A program made the translations under genes and the position numbers. Shown here one piece after another: positions 7,023-14,577 of a DNA stretch of 64,000 bases; the first letter of the stretch is position 1, and the number at the start of each line of letters is the position of its first letter. Location of the stretch: the NCBI RefSeq assembly GCF_001905735.1, contig NZ_LISW01000007.1:271600-335599 (forward strand). The letters are read 5' to 3'. The notes under the pieces are model-generated. The model was not told where the DNA came from and made no database searches. It was given only the letters and a program-made list of their open reading frames with translations. This stretch comes from Streptomyces sp. CB01249. GTDB lineage: Bacteria > Actinomycetota > Actinomycetes > Streptomycetales > Streptomycetaceae.

Positions 7023-8567
7023 TCAGTGGGCGACGACCGGGACCCGGAACTCGTCCTCGACGCCCTCCGCGTCACCGGAAGCGGAGCCTCCGGTGGTGCC
7101 CGCCGGGGCCGGACGGCCCGCGTTGACGAAGGTCAGCGCGATGGCGGCGGCCACCACCAGGATGCCGACGGCCCACCAGATGGCACCGGTGAAGCCGTGC
7201 ACCATCGACTGGAGCTTCAGCAGCTCCGGGTTCTTGGCGCCGAGCGCGGCGTGCGAGGTGGCGTACGCCGTGGCGGCCGAGGCGGCGATCGTGTTCAGCA
7301 AGGCCGTACCGATCGCACCGCCGACCTGCTGCGAGGTGTTGACCATCGCCGAGGCGACACCCGCGTCACGCGGCTCGACACCGTGCGTGGCCAGCGACAT
7401 GGCCGGCATGAACGCCGTACCCATGCCCAGACCCAGCAGCAGCTGGCCGGGCAGGATGACGGCCGCGTACGAGGAATTGATGTCCAGCTGGGTGAGCAGC
7501 AGCATGCCGACGGCGGCGGTCAGGAAGCCGGGGCCCATCAGCCTGCGCGCCGGGACCCGGGTCATCAGCCGGGCGCCGATCTGCGTCGAGCCGGTGATCA
7601 TGCCCGCGATCATCGGCATGAAGGCGAAGCCGGTCTTGATCGGCGAGTAGCCCTGCACGACCTGGAGGTAGTACGTGAGGAAGAGGAACAGGCCGAACAT
7701 CGCGATGATCGCCAGACCCAGCGAGAGGTAGACGCCACCGCGGTTGCGGTCCATCACGACGCGCAGCGGGAGCAGCGGCGACTTGACCTTGGCCTCGGTG
7801 AGGACGAAGGCCAGCAGCAGGACGCCGGCGGCGACGAACGAACCGACGGTCAGCGCGTCCGACCAGCCCGCGGACTCGGCGCGGGTGAACCCGTACACCA
7901 GCGAGACCAGACCCAGCGCGGACAGGACCACGCCCGGGATGTCGAGCGAGGAGCGGTTGCGGCTGCCGGAGGGCTCGCGGATCACGAAGTACGCACCGGC
8001 CGCGGCAACGATCGCGAAGGGGATGTTGACGAAGAAGGTCCAGCGCCAGTTCAGCGTCTGGGTCAGGAGACCGCCGAGGATCAGGCCGACGGCGCCACCG
8101 CCACCGGCGATCGCCCCGTAGATGCCGAACGCCTTCGCGCGCTCCTTGGCGTCGGTGAACATCACCGCGAGCAGCGAGAGCGCGGCCGGCGCGAGCAGCG
8201 CGCCGAAGACGCCCTGGAGGGCGCGGGATCCGAACAGCATGCCCTGGTTCTGCGCCGCGCCACCGAGCGCGGAGGCCAGCGCGAAGCCGACCAGGCCCAC
8301 CACGAAGGTGCGCTTGCGGCCCCAGAGGTCGGCGATGCGCCCGCCGAAGAGCAGCAGCCCGCCGAAGGCGAGGGCGTAGGCGGTGATGACCCACTGCTTG
8401 TTGGCGTCGGTGATGCCGAGCGCGGTCTGCGCGTGCGGCAGCGCGATGTTCACGATCGTGGCGTCGAGCACCACCATCAGCTGCGCGAGCGCGATGAAGG
8501 CCAGTGCCTTCCAGCGGCTGGGGTCGGGAAGTCGGAGATCGGGTGTTTTCGACAGGGAATTCGGCAT
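7023..8567 (-). CDS. MFS drug exporter, DHA2 family (14 TM)
   Basis: 514 residues with the DHA2 signature LMVVLDATIVNIALPHAQ in TM1, GGRIADLWGRKR in the 2/3 loop and a motif C region GAIAGGGGAVGLILGGLLTQTLNWRWTFFVNIP. About 14 hydrophobic segments are present. The C-terminal tail is rich in Gly, Ala and Glu and is cytoplasmic. The ATG at 8567 is favoured because AGGTGG lies 8 bases upstream; an in-frame GTG at 8579 overlaps that site. A TetR gene lies directly upstream on the same strand, 148 bases away, so the pair looks like a TetR-controlled efflux unit. It is a paralogue of the exporter at 391-1911; substrates are unknown. Confidence 0.9.
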   Translation of the reverse strand: MPNSLSKTPDLRLPDPSRWKALAFIALAQLMVVLDATIVNIALPHAQTALGITDANKQWVITAYALAFGGLLLFGGRIADLWGRKRTFVVGLVGFALASALGGAAQNQGMLFGSRALQGVFGALLAPAALSLLAVMFTDAKERAKAFGIYGAIAGGGGAVGLILGGLLTQTLNWRWTFFVNIPFAIVAAAGAYFVIREPSGSRNRSSLDIPGVVLSALGLVSLVYGFTRAESAGWSDALTVGSFVAAGVLLLAFVLTEAKVKSPLLPLRVVMDRNRGGVYLSLGLAIIAMFGLFLFLTYYLQVVQGYSPIKTGFAFMPMIAGMITGSTQIGARLMTRVPARRLMGPGFLTAAVGMLLLTQLDINSSYAAVILPGQLLLGLGMGTAFMPAMSLATHGVEPRDAGVASAMVNTSQQVGGAIGTALLNTIAASAATAYATSHAALGAKNPELLKLQSMVHGFTGAIWWAVGILVVAAAIALTFVNAGRPAPAGTTGGSASGDAEGVEDEFRVPVVAH

Positions 8568-8715
8568 GGGAGTGGCCACCTAGGGGCGCGCGAGGGCGCG
8601 AGAGATCGCGAACCGTGCGGTCCGCTGTTCGCGGGCACGGCTGAGGGCAGGTCTGTGGTCAGAGGTGAGGGTCGTCGGGCTTCAGGTAAGAGAGGAAAGG
8701 CGGGCGCGGATCACG

Positions 8716-9363
8716 TCACGTGCGGCGCCGCAGGTCCTCCAAGGTCGCCGCCGTTCCGGGGAGTACGGACCGGGCCGGGGCCTCGAGTCCGTCCAGGAAC
8801 AGCTGGATGTGGCGGTGGGTGAACCGGTCGATGTTCGGGCAGGCGATGCCCGGCAGCGGCCGGGTGAGCTGGGAGAGGGCGACCAGTACGTCACCGACGG
8901 CGATGTCGGTGCGCAGGCGCCCCGCGGACATGGCGCGCGCGACGAGCCCTTCGACGGCCTCTTCGAGGCGCCGGCGCTCGGCGAGCAGTTCGGGGTGGTC
9001 CTTGTCGAAGCCGCCGGAGAGCATGGGGCACAGGGCCCCGATGCGTTCGTCGGCGGCCGCGTGGACGAAGCGGGTGAGCGCGTCGAAGGGGTCCGCTTCT
9101 TCGGCGGCGGCCTCCTCGGCGCGGTCGGTGGTACGGGAGGTGACCGCGAGCACGACCTCATGGACGAGGGCGGCCCGGTCGGGGAAGTTCCGGTAGAGCG
9201 TCGCGTTGCCGACGCCGGCGCGGCGGGCGACCTCGTCCAGGGGCACGTCGGGGCCGAACTCCACGAACATCTCGCGCGCGGCCGTCACGATCCGCTCCCG
9301 GTTGCGCAGCGCGTCGGCCCTGGGCCTCGGCGTACGGGGCTGCGCGGGTGCGGTGGTGGCCAC
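8716..9363 (-). CDS. TetR/AcrR-family repressor
   Basis: 215 residues. The N-terminal HTH reads RERIVTAAREMFVEFGPDVPLDEVARRAGVGNATLYRNFPDRAALVHEVV. The C-terminal all-alpha ligand domain matches the PF21597-like subgroup common next to MFS exporters in Streptomyces (HRHIQLFLDGLEAP; subgroup recalled from memory). GTG at 9363 is preceded by AAGGAG at 7 bases, so the longer in-frame start at 9486 is rejected. It sits immediately upstream of, and in line with, the DHA2 exporter, which is its likely target. Its own leader contains five tandem copies of an 11-base unit and a 10-base inverted repeat. Confidence 0.9.
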   Translation of the reverse strand: MATTAPAQPRTPRPRADALRNRERIVTAAREMFVEFGPDVPLDEVARRAGVGNATLYRNFPDRAALVHEVVLAVTSRTTDRAEEAAAEEADPFDALTRFVHAAADERIGALCPMLSGGFDKDHPELLAERRRLEEAVEGLVARAMSAGRLRTDIAVGDVLVALSQLTRPLPGIACPNIDRFTHRHIQLFLDGLEAPARSVLPGTAATLEDLRRRT

Positions 9364-9374
9364 GGCGGTGCTCC

Positions 9375-9428
9375 TTGTCTTCCGGTTGTCTTCCGGTTCG
9401 TCTTCGGGCTGTCTTGGGTTGTCTTCCC
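9375..9428. repeat. Tandem ~11-bp repeats in the tetR upstream region
   Basis: The unit TTGTCTTCCGG occurs exactly twice (9375-9385, 9386-9396). Three degenerate copies follow: TTCGTCTTCGGG, CTGTCTTGGG and TTGTCTTCCC. On the tetR strand the unit reads as repeated GGAAGACAA blocks ending just upstream of the ribosome-binding site. Confidence 0.75.
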
Positions 9429-9464
9429 TGCGCGGATCCGGCCGGGAAAAGAACCGGGGACCGC

Positions 9465-9502
9465 TTCCCCGTTTCGCGGGGGACACGAGTGCAAACGGGG
9501 AA
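9465..9502. promoter_or_regulatory. 10-bp inverted repeat, candidate operator
   Basis: TTCCCCGTTT (9465-9474) and AAACGGGGAA (9493-9502) form a perfect inverted repeat with an 18-base spacer. It lies in the divergent region between tetR and the M6 protease gene. It could be a TetR operator or a leader hairpin. Confidence 0.4.
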
Positions 9503-9529
9503 AGCCTCCCCGGTTATTTCCCCGGACTT

Positions 9530-9545
9530 TGTGACCCGCGTCACA
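9530..9545 (+). promoter_or_regulatory. CRP/FNR-type binding site (TGTGA-N6-TCACA)
   Basis: TGTGACCCGCGTCACA matches the CRP consensus TGTGA-N6-TCACA at all ten conserved positions and is itself almost fully palindromic. It lies 127 bases upstream of the M6 protease start and about 170 bases from the tetR start. Streptomyces has a Crp homologue linked to development and secretion. Confidence 0.55.
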
Positions 9546-9671
9546 CACACCGCCGTCGCCGGAAAACCAGCCGAACGGCGCACCCAGCGAGCGGCCCGCG
9601 ATCACCCGGCAGAGGCTGACGGCAGAGCGCAGCCGGGGTCGGCCGGCTGCCGCGGACCGGAAGGCGCCTCG

Positions 9672-10952
9672 ATGCAGCAGCCCCGCCACCGGATACGCAA
9701 GCACCGCCGCCCGGTCGCCCTCGGTGCCGCAACGGCCCTGGTCATCGCGGCCCTGGCGACCGCGAGCAGCACCCTGCCCCTGCAGAGCCCCGCGTCGGCC
9801 GGCCCCGCCGCGACGGCCCCGCTGGCCACGGGGCTCGGCCCCTGCCGGATCCCGTCGGCCATGGGCGTACAGATGTCGGAGGGCATGCCGACGCAGCCCG
9901 GCTACGCGCGCTCCACCGGCCGCGTGCACGCGCTGAACCTGATGATCGACTTCCCGGACGCGGAGGGCACCGAGCCGGCCATGGACCGGCTGGCGGAATT
10001 CTTCCCGCAGACCACGGACTGGTTCCGGACGAGCTCGTACGGCCGCCTCACCTACATACCGGAGGCGCCGATCCGCTCGTGGCTGCGGATGCCGCTGCCC
10101 TTCGAGGAGTACGGAATCGAGCGGGGCTCCCCGTACGAGCCGGGCTACCGCCACCTGGTGCAGGACATCGTGGCGGCCGCGGACCCGCGGGTGGACTTCG
10201 ACGAGTACGACCTGGTCAACATCCTGGTCACCCCGAACGCCGGGCCCTCCGCCCTGGACACCGTGCTCTCGGTGACCTTCTCGGGGAACGACGACGCCCC
10301 CGTCGCGGACGGGGTGCCGCTGTCCAACACCTCATTCGTCTACAGCCGCCAGGACGACGGCTCCGGCTCGTACGCCCAGACCGGCTACCGGGTCCTGCCC
10401 CACGAGAACGGCCACGTCTTCGGGCTGCCCGACCTCTACACGATGGAGGGCGGCGGCTCGGTCGGGCACTGGGACATCATGTCCGAGGACTGGGGCGCCA
10501 ACAACGACCTGCTCGGCTGGCACAAGTGGAAGCTGGGCTGGCTGGACAACGACCAGGTGAGCTGCGCCGCCCGCCCCGGCACGACGGACCACGTCCTGGA
10601 GCCGCTGGCCACGCGGGGCGGCCTGAAGCTGGCCTTCGTCCCGCTGACCGCGGAGTCCGGCTACGCGGTGGAGGTCCGCACCCAGGCGGGCAACGACCAG
10701 GCGGTCTGCCGCCCCGGCGTCCTCATCTACAAGGTCAGCTCCGACGTGGACACGGGCCAGGGCCCGGTCTCGGTCTCCGACAGCACCAAGAACAGCCCCG
10801 GCTGCACCCGCCTCCCCAACGTCCACGCCGAACTCTCGGACGCCCCGTACCAACCGGGCGACACCTTCACGGACCGGGCCAACGGGATACGGATCTCGGT
10901 GCTGGAGAAGGACGAGAAGGGGGACTACCGGGTGCAGGTGACGCGGCCTTAG
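9672..10952 (+). CDS. Secreted M6-family metalloprotease
   Basis: 426 residues. The N terminus is a signal peptide: basic MQQPRHRIRKHRRP, a hydrophobic core LGAATALVIAALATA and a likely cleavage after PASA near residue 43. The extended zinc motif HExxHxxGxxD is present as HENGHVFGLPD at residues 244-254, followed by a Met-turn region DIMSEDWG. This is the immune-inhibitor-A (M6) metzincin pattern, so it is an extracellular zinc endopeptidase. The ATG at 9672 follows GGAAGG at 7 bases; the longer upstream frame is unlike a protein. A perfect CRP-type site lies upstream. Its stop codon overlaps the stop of the convergent gene by 3 bases. Confidence 0.9.
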   Translation: MQQPRHRIRKHRRPVALGAATALVIAALATASSTLPLQSPASAGPAATAPLATGLGPCRIPSAMGVQMSEGMPTQPGYARSTGRVHALNLMIDFPDAEGTEPAMDRLAEFFPQTTDWFRTSSYGRLTYIPEAPIRSWLRMPLPFEEYGIERGSPYEPGYRHLVQDIVAAADPRVDFDEYDLVNILVTPNAGPSALDTVLSVTFSGNDDAPVADGVPLSNTSFVYSRQDDGSGSYAQTGYRVLPHENGHVFGLPDLYTMEGGGSVGHWDIMSEDWGANNDLLGWHKWKLGWLDNDQVSCAARPGTTDHVLEPLATRGGLKLAFVPLTAESGYAVEVRTQAGNDQAVCRPGVLIYKVSSDVDTGQGPVSVSDSTKNSPGCTRLPNVHAELSDAPYQPGDTFTDRANGIRISVLEKDEKGDYRVQVTRP

Positions 10953-11422
10953 GGGGTGCCCCGGACGATCTCGACGAACCGTTCCACGGTCGCTCCGGGC
11001 AGCTGCGGAACGGGCGCCTCGACCGCGGTGACCGCGAAGACCGGCGGCTCGTCGTCGGACGGTTCGAGCCGGGCCCGGGTGACCATGCCGTCCGGTGTCA
11101 CGGCCCAGTACGCGCTCGGCGGCGCCTCGTCCGCGGGGAACAGCACGGTGGTCCCGGCGGCCTTCGCGAGCGCGGCGGCAACGTCCCGCTCGGGCGGCCG
11201 GTCGGCCACGAAGTCCTGTACGTAGACGTCGAGCGCCCGCGCCAGGTCCCCCCGGAGGACTTCGTACGTGCACAGAACGGCCGCCTCCCAGTCCCGCGCC
11301 CCCTGATCCCCGTCGGCGTGGGCGACGTCGACGTCCCGGACGGCGACATCCAGGACCGCGGCGAGCGCACTCGCCATGACGGCGGGCCGGACGAGACCAA
11401 CGGTCAACAGGTTGTAAGCCAC
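10949..11422 (-). CDS. Conserved hypothetical protein
   Basis: 157 residues, not recognised. The start MAYNLLTVGLVRPAVMASALAAVLDVAVRDVDVA has alternating hydrophobic residues, and DWEAAVLCTYEVLRGDLARALDVYVQD looks helical. The second half (TTVLFPADEAPPSAYWAVTPDGMVTRARLE) looks like beta strands and resembles the ligand-sensing edge of small actinobacterial proteins of unknown function. GTG at 11422 follows a strong GAGGGGGAGG sequence. There is no signal peptide or membrane segment. It overlaps the convergent M6 protease stop by three bases and diverges from the tRNA-Arg gene. Confidence 0.75.
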   Translation of the reverse strand: MAYNLLTVGLVRPAVMASALAAVLDVAVRDVDVAHADGDQGARDWEAAVLCTYEVLRGDLARALDVYVQDFVADRPPERDVAAALAKAAGTTVLFPADEAPPSAYWAVTPDGMVTRARLEPSDDEPPVFAVTAVEAPVPQLPGATVERFVEIVRGTP

Positions 11423-11541
11423 GAACGCCTCCCCCTCACACCCGACACCCCAACGATGCCCTCCCACCCTTCCAAGATCCCCACGCCCCCCGACCCCCGT
11501 CCACCGAGCACACCACCCGCTACACTGGCGGCCACAACCAT

Positions 11542-11614
11542 GCCTTCGTAGCTCAGGGGATAGAGCACCGCTCTCCTAAAGCGGGTGTCGCAGGTTCGAA
11601 TCCTGCCGGGGGCA
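11542..11614 (+). tRNA. tRNA-Arg (anticodon CCT)
   Basis: A complete 73-base cloverleaf. The acceptor stem GCCTTCG pairs with CGGGGGC (two G-T wobbles). The D arm is GCTC/GAGC. The anticodon stem CCGCT/AGCGG holds the loop CTCCTAA, giving anticodon CCT, which reads AGG. The T arm is GCAGG-TTCGAAT-CCTGC, with discriminator A at 11614. The CCA end is not encoded. Confidence 0.95.
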
Positions 11615-11624
11615 CAGTGTCCGG

Positions 11625-11659
11625 ACAGCGCGTTCACCTCTCTCGGGTGGGTGCGCTGT
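11625..11659 (+). terminator. Terminator hairpin of the tRNA-Arg transcript
   Basis: ACAGCGC (11625-11631) pairs with GCGCTGT (11653-11659), and an inner CACC/GGGTG stem continues the structure. It lies 10 bases after the tRNA. The rest of 11660-11847 holds no convincing gene. Confidence 0.6.
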
Positions 11660-11847
11660 TCGTCGTAGCCGTGGCAGTGACCATCAGCATGGCGAACACC
11701 GGCCTCGAGCCCGTTCGGAGAGTCCGTATCCAACGGATCCGGCGTCACGTCCATCTCGACGCAGACCCGGTCCACGCAACGCGAGCGGTCGATCCCGCGT
11801 CTGGCAGGGAGAACAGCCAGGAACCACCCTCCTGAACGGAGCGCTCG

Positions 11848-12798
11848 GTGCTCGTAGGACTCCTGACCGCCGTTGCGGCCTCGATCTGTTACGGCACGGG
11901 CTCCGTCCTCCAGGCCGTCGGCTCCCGCAAGTCGGCCCGCCGCGAGGCGGCCGCCGCCGGGCCTGCCACCGGACAGGTCACCGTGCATGGCGGCCCCAGT
12001 CTCTCCTCCACTGCCCAGGCCGCGATGACCTGGGAATTCATCGTCGGCACGGTCCTGGACTTCGTCGGCTTCGGACTCGGCGCGCTCGCCGCCCGCCTGC
12101 TGCCGCTGTTCCTCTCCCAGACGGTCATCAGCGCCAACCTCGTCATCACGGCCGTCCTGAGCGTCAAGCTGCTCGGCATCCGGCTGACCCGGGCGGAGTG
12201 GACCTCGATCGCGGTCGTCTGCTCGGCGCTGGTGCTGCTCGCGAGCGCGGCGGGTTCCGAGGGCAGCGGGCACACGCCGATCACCACCCACTGGTGGCTC
12301 CTCACGATCTCACTGCTGCTGATGGCGGGCGGCACAGTCCTGGTCCGGATGCTCGGCGCCCGGGCCGCGATCCTGGCCGGACTGCTCTCCGGTCTCGGCT
12401 TCGGCGCGCTGGGCGTGGGCGTGCGCGTGCTGAACGGGATCGATCCTTTCGCCCTGGGCACGCTGTTCACCGATCCGGCCCTGTACGCCATTCTGGTCGC
12501 CGGCATCGGCGGCATGTACCTGCACACCGTCGCGCTGCAGATCGGCTCGGTGAACGGGGCGACGGCGGCGCTGGTGGTCGGCGAGACCGTGCTGCCCGGC
12601 ATGATCGGCGTCTGGTGGCTGGGGGACGCCTCACGCCCCGGCTTCGCCTGGCTGGCGGTGACCGGCTTCGTCCTGGCGGTCACGGGCGCGGTCGCGGTGG
12701 CCTGGTTCGGCGCGCCGGAGAACGCCGGGCAGGACGACTTGGGCCCGACCGACACCCCCACCCAGAACCCGGCGCTTGCCCAAAATCGAGCCTCTTAG
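11848..12798 (+). CDS. EamA/DMT-like multi-pass membrane protein
   Basis: 316 residues with nine or ten hydrophobic segments in the drug/metabolite transporter-like arrangement. The N terminus MLVGLLTAVAASICYGTGSVLQAVG is a TM-type start. Later segments include LLPLFLSQTVISANLVITAVLSVKLLG and GATAALVVGETVLPGMIGVWWLGD. The pattern resembles the DMT proteins related to NIPA-type transporters (two five-helix halves), but the substrate is unknown. GTG at 11848 is preceded by CGGAG. The C-terminal 25 residues are polar and cytoplasmic. It stands alone, followed by a 312-base region without a gene. Confidence 0.8.
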   Translation: MLVGLLTAVAASICYGTGSVLQAVGSRKSARREAAAAGPATGQVTVHGGPSLSSTAQAAMTWEFIVGTVLDFVGFGLGALAARLLPLFLSQTVISANLVITAVLSVKLLGIRLTRAEWTSIAVVCSALVLLASAAGSEGSGHTPITTHWWLLTISLLLMAGGTVLVRMLGARAAILAGLLSGLGFGALGVGVRVLNGIDPFALGTLFTDPALYAILVAGIGGMYLHTVALQIGSVNGATAALVVGETVLPGMIGVWWLGDASRPGFAWLAVTGFVLAVTGAVAVAWFGAPENAGQDDLGPTDTPTQNPALAQNRAS

Positions 12799-13110
12799 CA
12801 TCGGGGCCGGCGCCGCCCCTTGTCCAGCTTCCGCCGCTTCGAGCATGTGACCGCCTGAGGGAGCGTCAAGCCCCTTCCCTTCCGGTTCGTCATCACCCGC
12901 TCCCGGCCACAGCCCCGTGGCCATGGAGCTGCTCTTCGACTCGTCGGGCAACGCATGCGTCGACACCATCGGCGCTCTCGCCTGCGACGTGCCGGGTAGA
13001 CCGAAGTGACCCGAGACCACGGGTACGTTCGCGCTGCGCAGTATGTTCAAATGGCTCTGGCCAGAGCGTTGTTGCGTGTGCCGAATGTGCCATCGCGCGA
13101 AGGAGATCGT
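12799..13110. other. Intergenic region upstream of the methyltransferase gene
   Basis: No gene is supported. A 28-codon frame starting at ATG 12922 has no ribosome-binding site and no recognisable content. A perfect 14-base palindrome, GCTCTGGCCAGAGC (13054-13067), lies 44 bases upstream of the next start and is a candidate operator. Codon bias is lower here than in flanking genes. Confidence 0.5.
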
Positions 13111-13926
13111 GTGTCCCCCAACGGGTCGTTCGAGCAGGGAAAGCCGCACCCGGCGCGCGTCTACGACAGCCTCCTCGGTGGCAAGGACAACTACCCGGTG
13201 GACCAGGCCGTCGCGGAGGGCATCGCCCAGCGCTGGCCGGAGATCCAGCGCAGTGCGCAGCAGAACCGGGCATGGATGGCGCGCGCCGTACGGCACATGG
13301 TGAAGGAAGGGGGCGTCACACAGTTCCTGGACATCGGCACCGGCATCCCCACCCGGCCCAACCTGCACGAGATCGCCCAAGGCATGGTGCCCTCGGCCCG
13401 GATCGTCTATGTGGACAACGACCCCGTGGTGCTGCGGCACGCCGAGGCGCTGCTCACCCCGCTTTCGCCCGAAGGCCGGTCGACCTACCTGCAAGCGGAC
13501 CTGCGTGACCCGCGCGCGGTACTGGAATCGCCCGAGGTGACCGGGACACTGGACATGACGCGTCCGGTGGGCCTGGTCCTGGCCGCGATCCTGCACTTCC
13601 TCGACGACGACGAGGACCCGGCGGGCGTCCTGCGGGTTCTCGTGGACGCCCTTCCGGCCGGCTCGTACGTCGCGTTGTCCCATGCCTGCGGTGACGCAGA
13701 TCCGGTCAGGGCGGCGGAGGCATCGGCCTTCTACCGGCAGAACAAGGTCTCCAAGCCCGTGGTGCTGCGGACACAGAAGCAGATCGAGGAATTCTTCACG
13801 GGACTGGAACTGCTGGAACCGGGCGTCGTGACCGTCGACCGCTGGCACCCGGACGCATCGGTGCCCGAGGGGCCCGACGACATGGGGTTCCGTGGCGGCC
13901 TGGGCCTCAAGCACGGAACTGCCTGA
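13111..13926 (+). CDS. SAM-dependent methyltransferase, PF04672 family
   Basis: 271 residues. The family start motif is clear (HPARVYDSLLGGKDNYPVDQAVAEGI). It is followed by the SAM-binding motif I FLDIGTGIPTRPNLHEIAQ, motif II RIVYVDNDPVVLRHAEALL and the acidic motif YLQADLRDP. The family is expanded in Streptomyces and its substrates are not known. GTG at 13111 is chosen because AAGGAG lies 5 bases upstream; an in-frame ATG at 13006 would add 35 residues unlike the family. A 14-base palindrome lies just upstream. There is no operon partner; the next gene is convergent. Confidence 0.88.
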   Translation: MSPNGSFEQGKPHPARVYDSLLGGKDNYPVDQAVAEGIAQRWPEIQRSAQQNRAWMARAVRHMVKEGGVTQFLDIGTGIPTRPNLHEIAQGMVPSARIVYVDNDPVVLRHAEALLTPLSPEGRSTYLQADLRDPRAVLESPEVTGTLDMTRPVGLVLAAILHFLDDDEDPAGVLRVLVDALPAGSYVALSHACGDADPVRAAEASAFYRQNKVSKPVVLRTQKQIEEFFTGLELLEPGVVTVDRWHPDASVPEGPDDMGFRGGLGLKHGTA

Positions 13927-13975
13927 GGGGAAAAGAGGCGTCGCCGACCGGTTCACCCGGACGGGTCGACCCGGT

Positions 13976-14425
13976 CTACTCCGAGCGGCGGCGGATGGCC
14001 GTCAGGAGGCGGCGCATGCCCACCGCGTGGCCGCCTGTCGTGATGACCAGGTGGCGGTACGTGGTGCCGGACAGGCCGGGGAAGACCGCTCGGCTTTCTG
14101 CGCGCAGACGGGATCGGGTGGGAGCCAGCTCGTCCAGGCGGAACGTCAGGGTGTACGTCGAGAAGCGGTGGCTGCCCGACAGGGTCAGTGCGTGGGGGCG
14201 GGTGGCGGCCGTTACCCGGAAGCCGGGGAGGGTCGAGCCCTCCGTCAGGGGGCGGGGGCCGGAGGCCGTACGGTCGGTGGCGGCGACCAGGCGGGCGTAG
14301 GCGGTCGCGCCTCGGCCCGCGAAGGAATGGTCCAGGGTCTCGCTCAGGGCTCGCCAGACGGCCTCGGCCGGGGCCTCGATGACCGTCTCGTGCTCGTCGA
14401 TGTACGGCAACGGGGCGATCGGCAT
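13976..14425 (-). CDS. SRPBCC-family protein (polyketide cyclase/START-like fold)
   Basis: 149 residues. The N terminus YIDEHETVIEAPAEAVWRALSETLD is the first strand and helix of the SRPBCC fold. It is followed by strand-rich sequence HALTLSGSHRFSTYTLTFRLDEL and the long C-terminal helix TTGGHAVGMRRLLTAIRRR that closes the ligand cavity. Such proteins bind small hydrophobic ligands or act as cyclases; no catalytic assignment is possible here. ATG at 14425 has GGAGG 5 bases upstream; ATGs at 14437 and 14446 lack one. It is convergent with the methyltransferase gene and diverges from the Mrr-TerD fusion. Confidence 0.75.
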   Translation of the reverse strand: MPIAPLPYIDEHETVIEAPAEAVWRALSETLDHSFAGRGATAYARLVAATDRTASGPRPLTEGSTLPGFRVTAATRPHALTLSGSHRFSTYTLTFRLDELAPTRSRLRAESRAVFPGLSGTTYRHLVITTGGHAVGMRRLLTAIRRRSE

Positions 14426-14577
14426 CAGAGCCTCCATGAGGTCCATGTGAAGGATGAGGTCATCCTCGCACCCTCGACTTCCCCAACTTCCCCCCAAACC
14501 CTGCCGACTTCATGGGCCCCAGGTCCGTTGCGCATTAAAGTTGCGGCCATCACTGCTGTGGGGAGGGCCTGGGCGGG

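Noticed and set aside
9348..9671. N-terminal extension of the M6 protease
   Set aside because: The extension crosses the CRP site and the divergent tetR promoter. The signal peptide begins at the chosen ATG, with GGAAGG upstream.
11550..11640. Frame on the strand opposite the tRNA-Arg coding a RIRTCDTRFRRAVLYPLSYEG-like peptide
   Set aside because: This is the well-known spurious translation of the antisense of tRNA genes. It has no start context and no independent support.
11617..11835. 72-codon plus-strand frame after the tRNA
   Set aside because: The start lies inside the terminator region, the composition is unlike the flanking genes and no family resemblance is seen. It might be remnant DNA, but nothing supports a gene.
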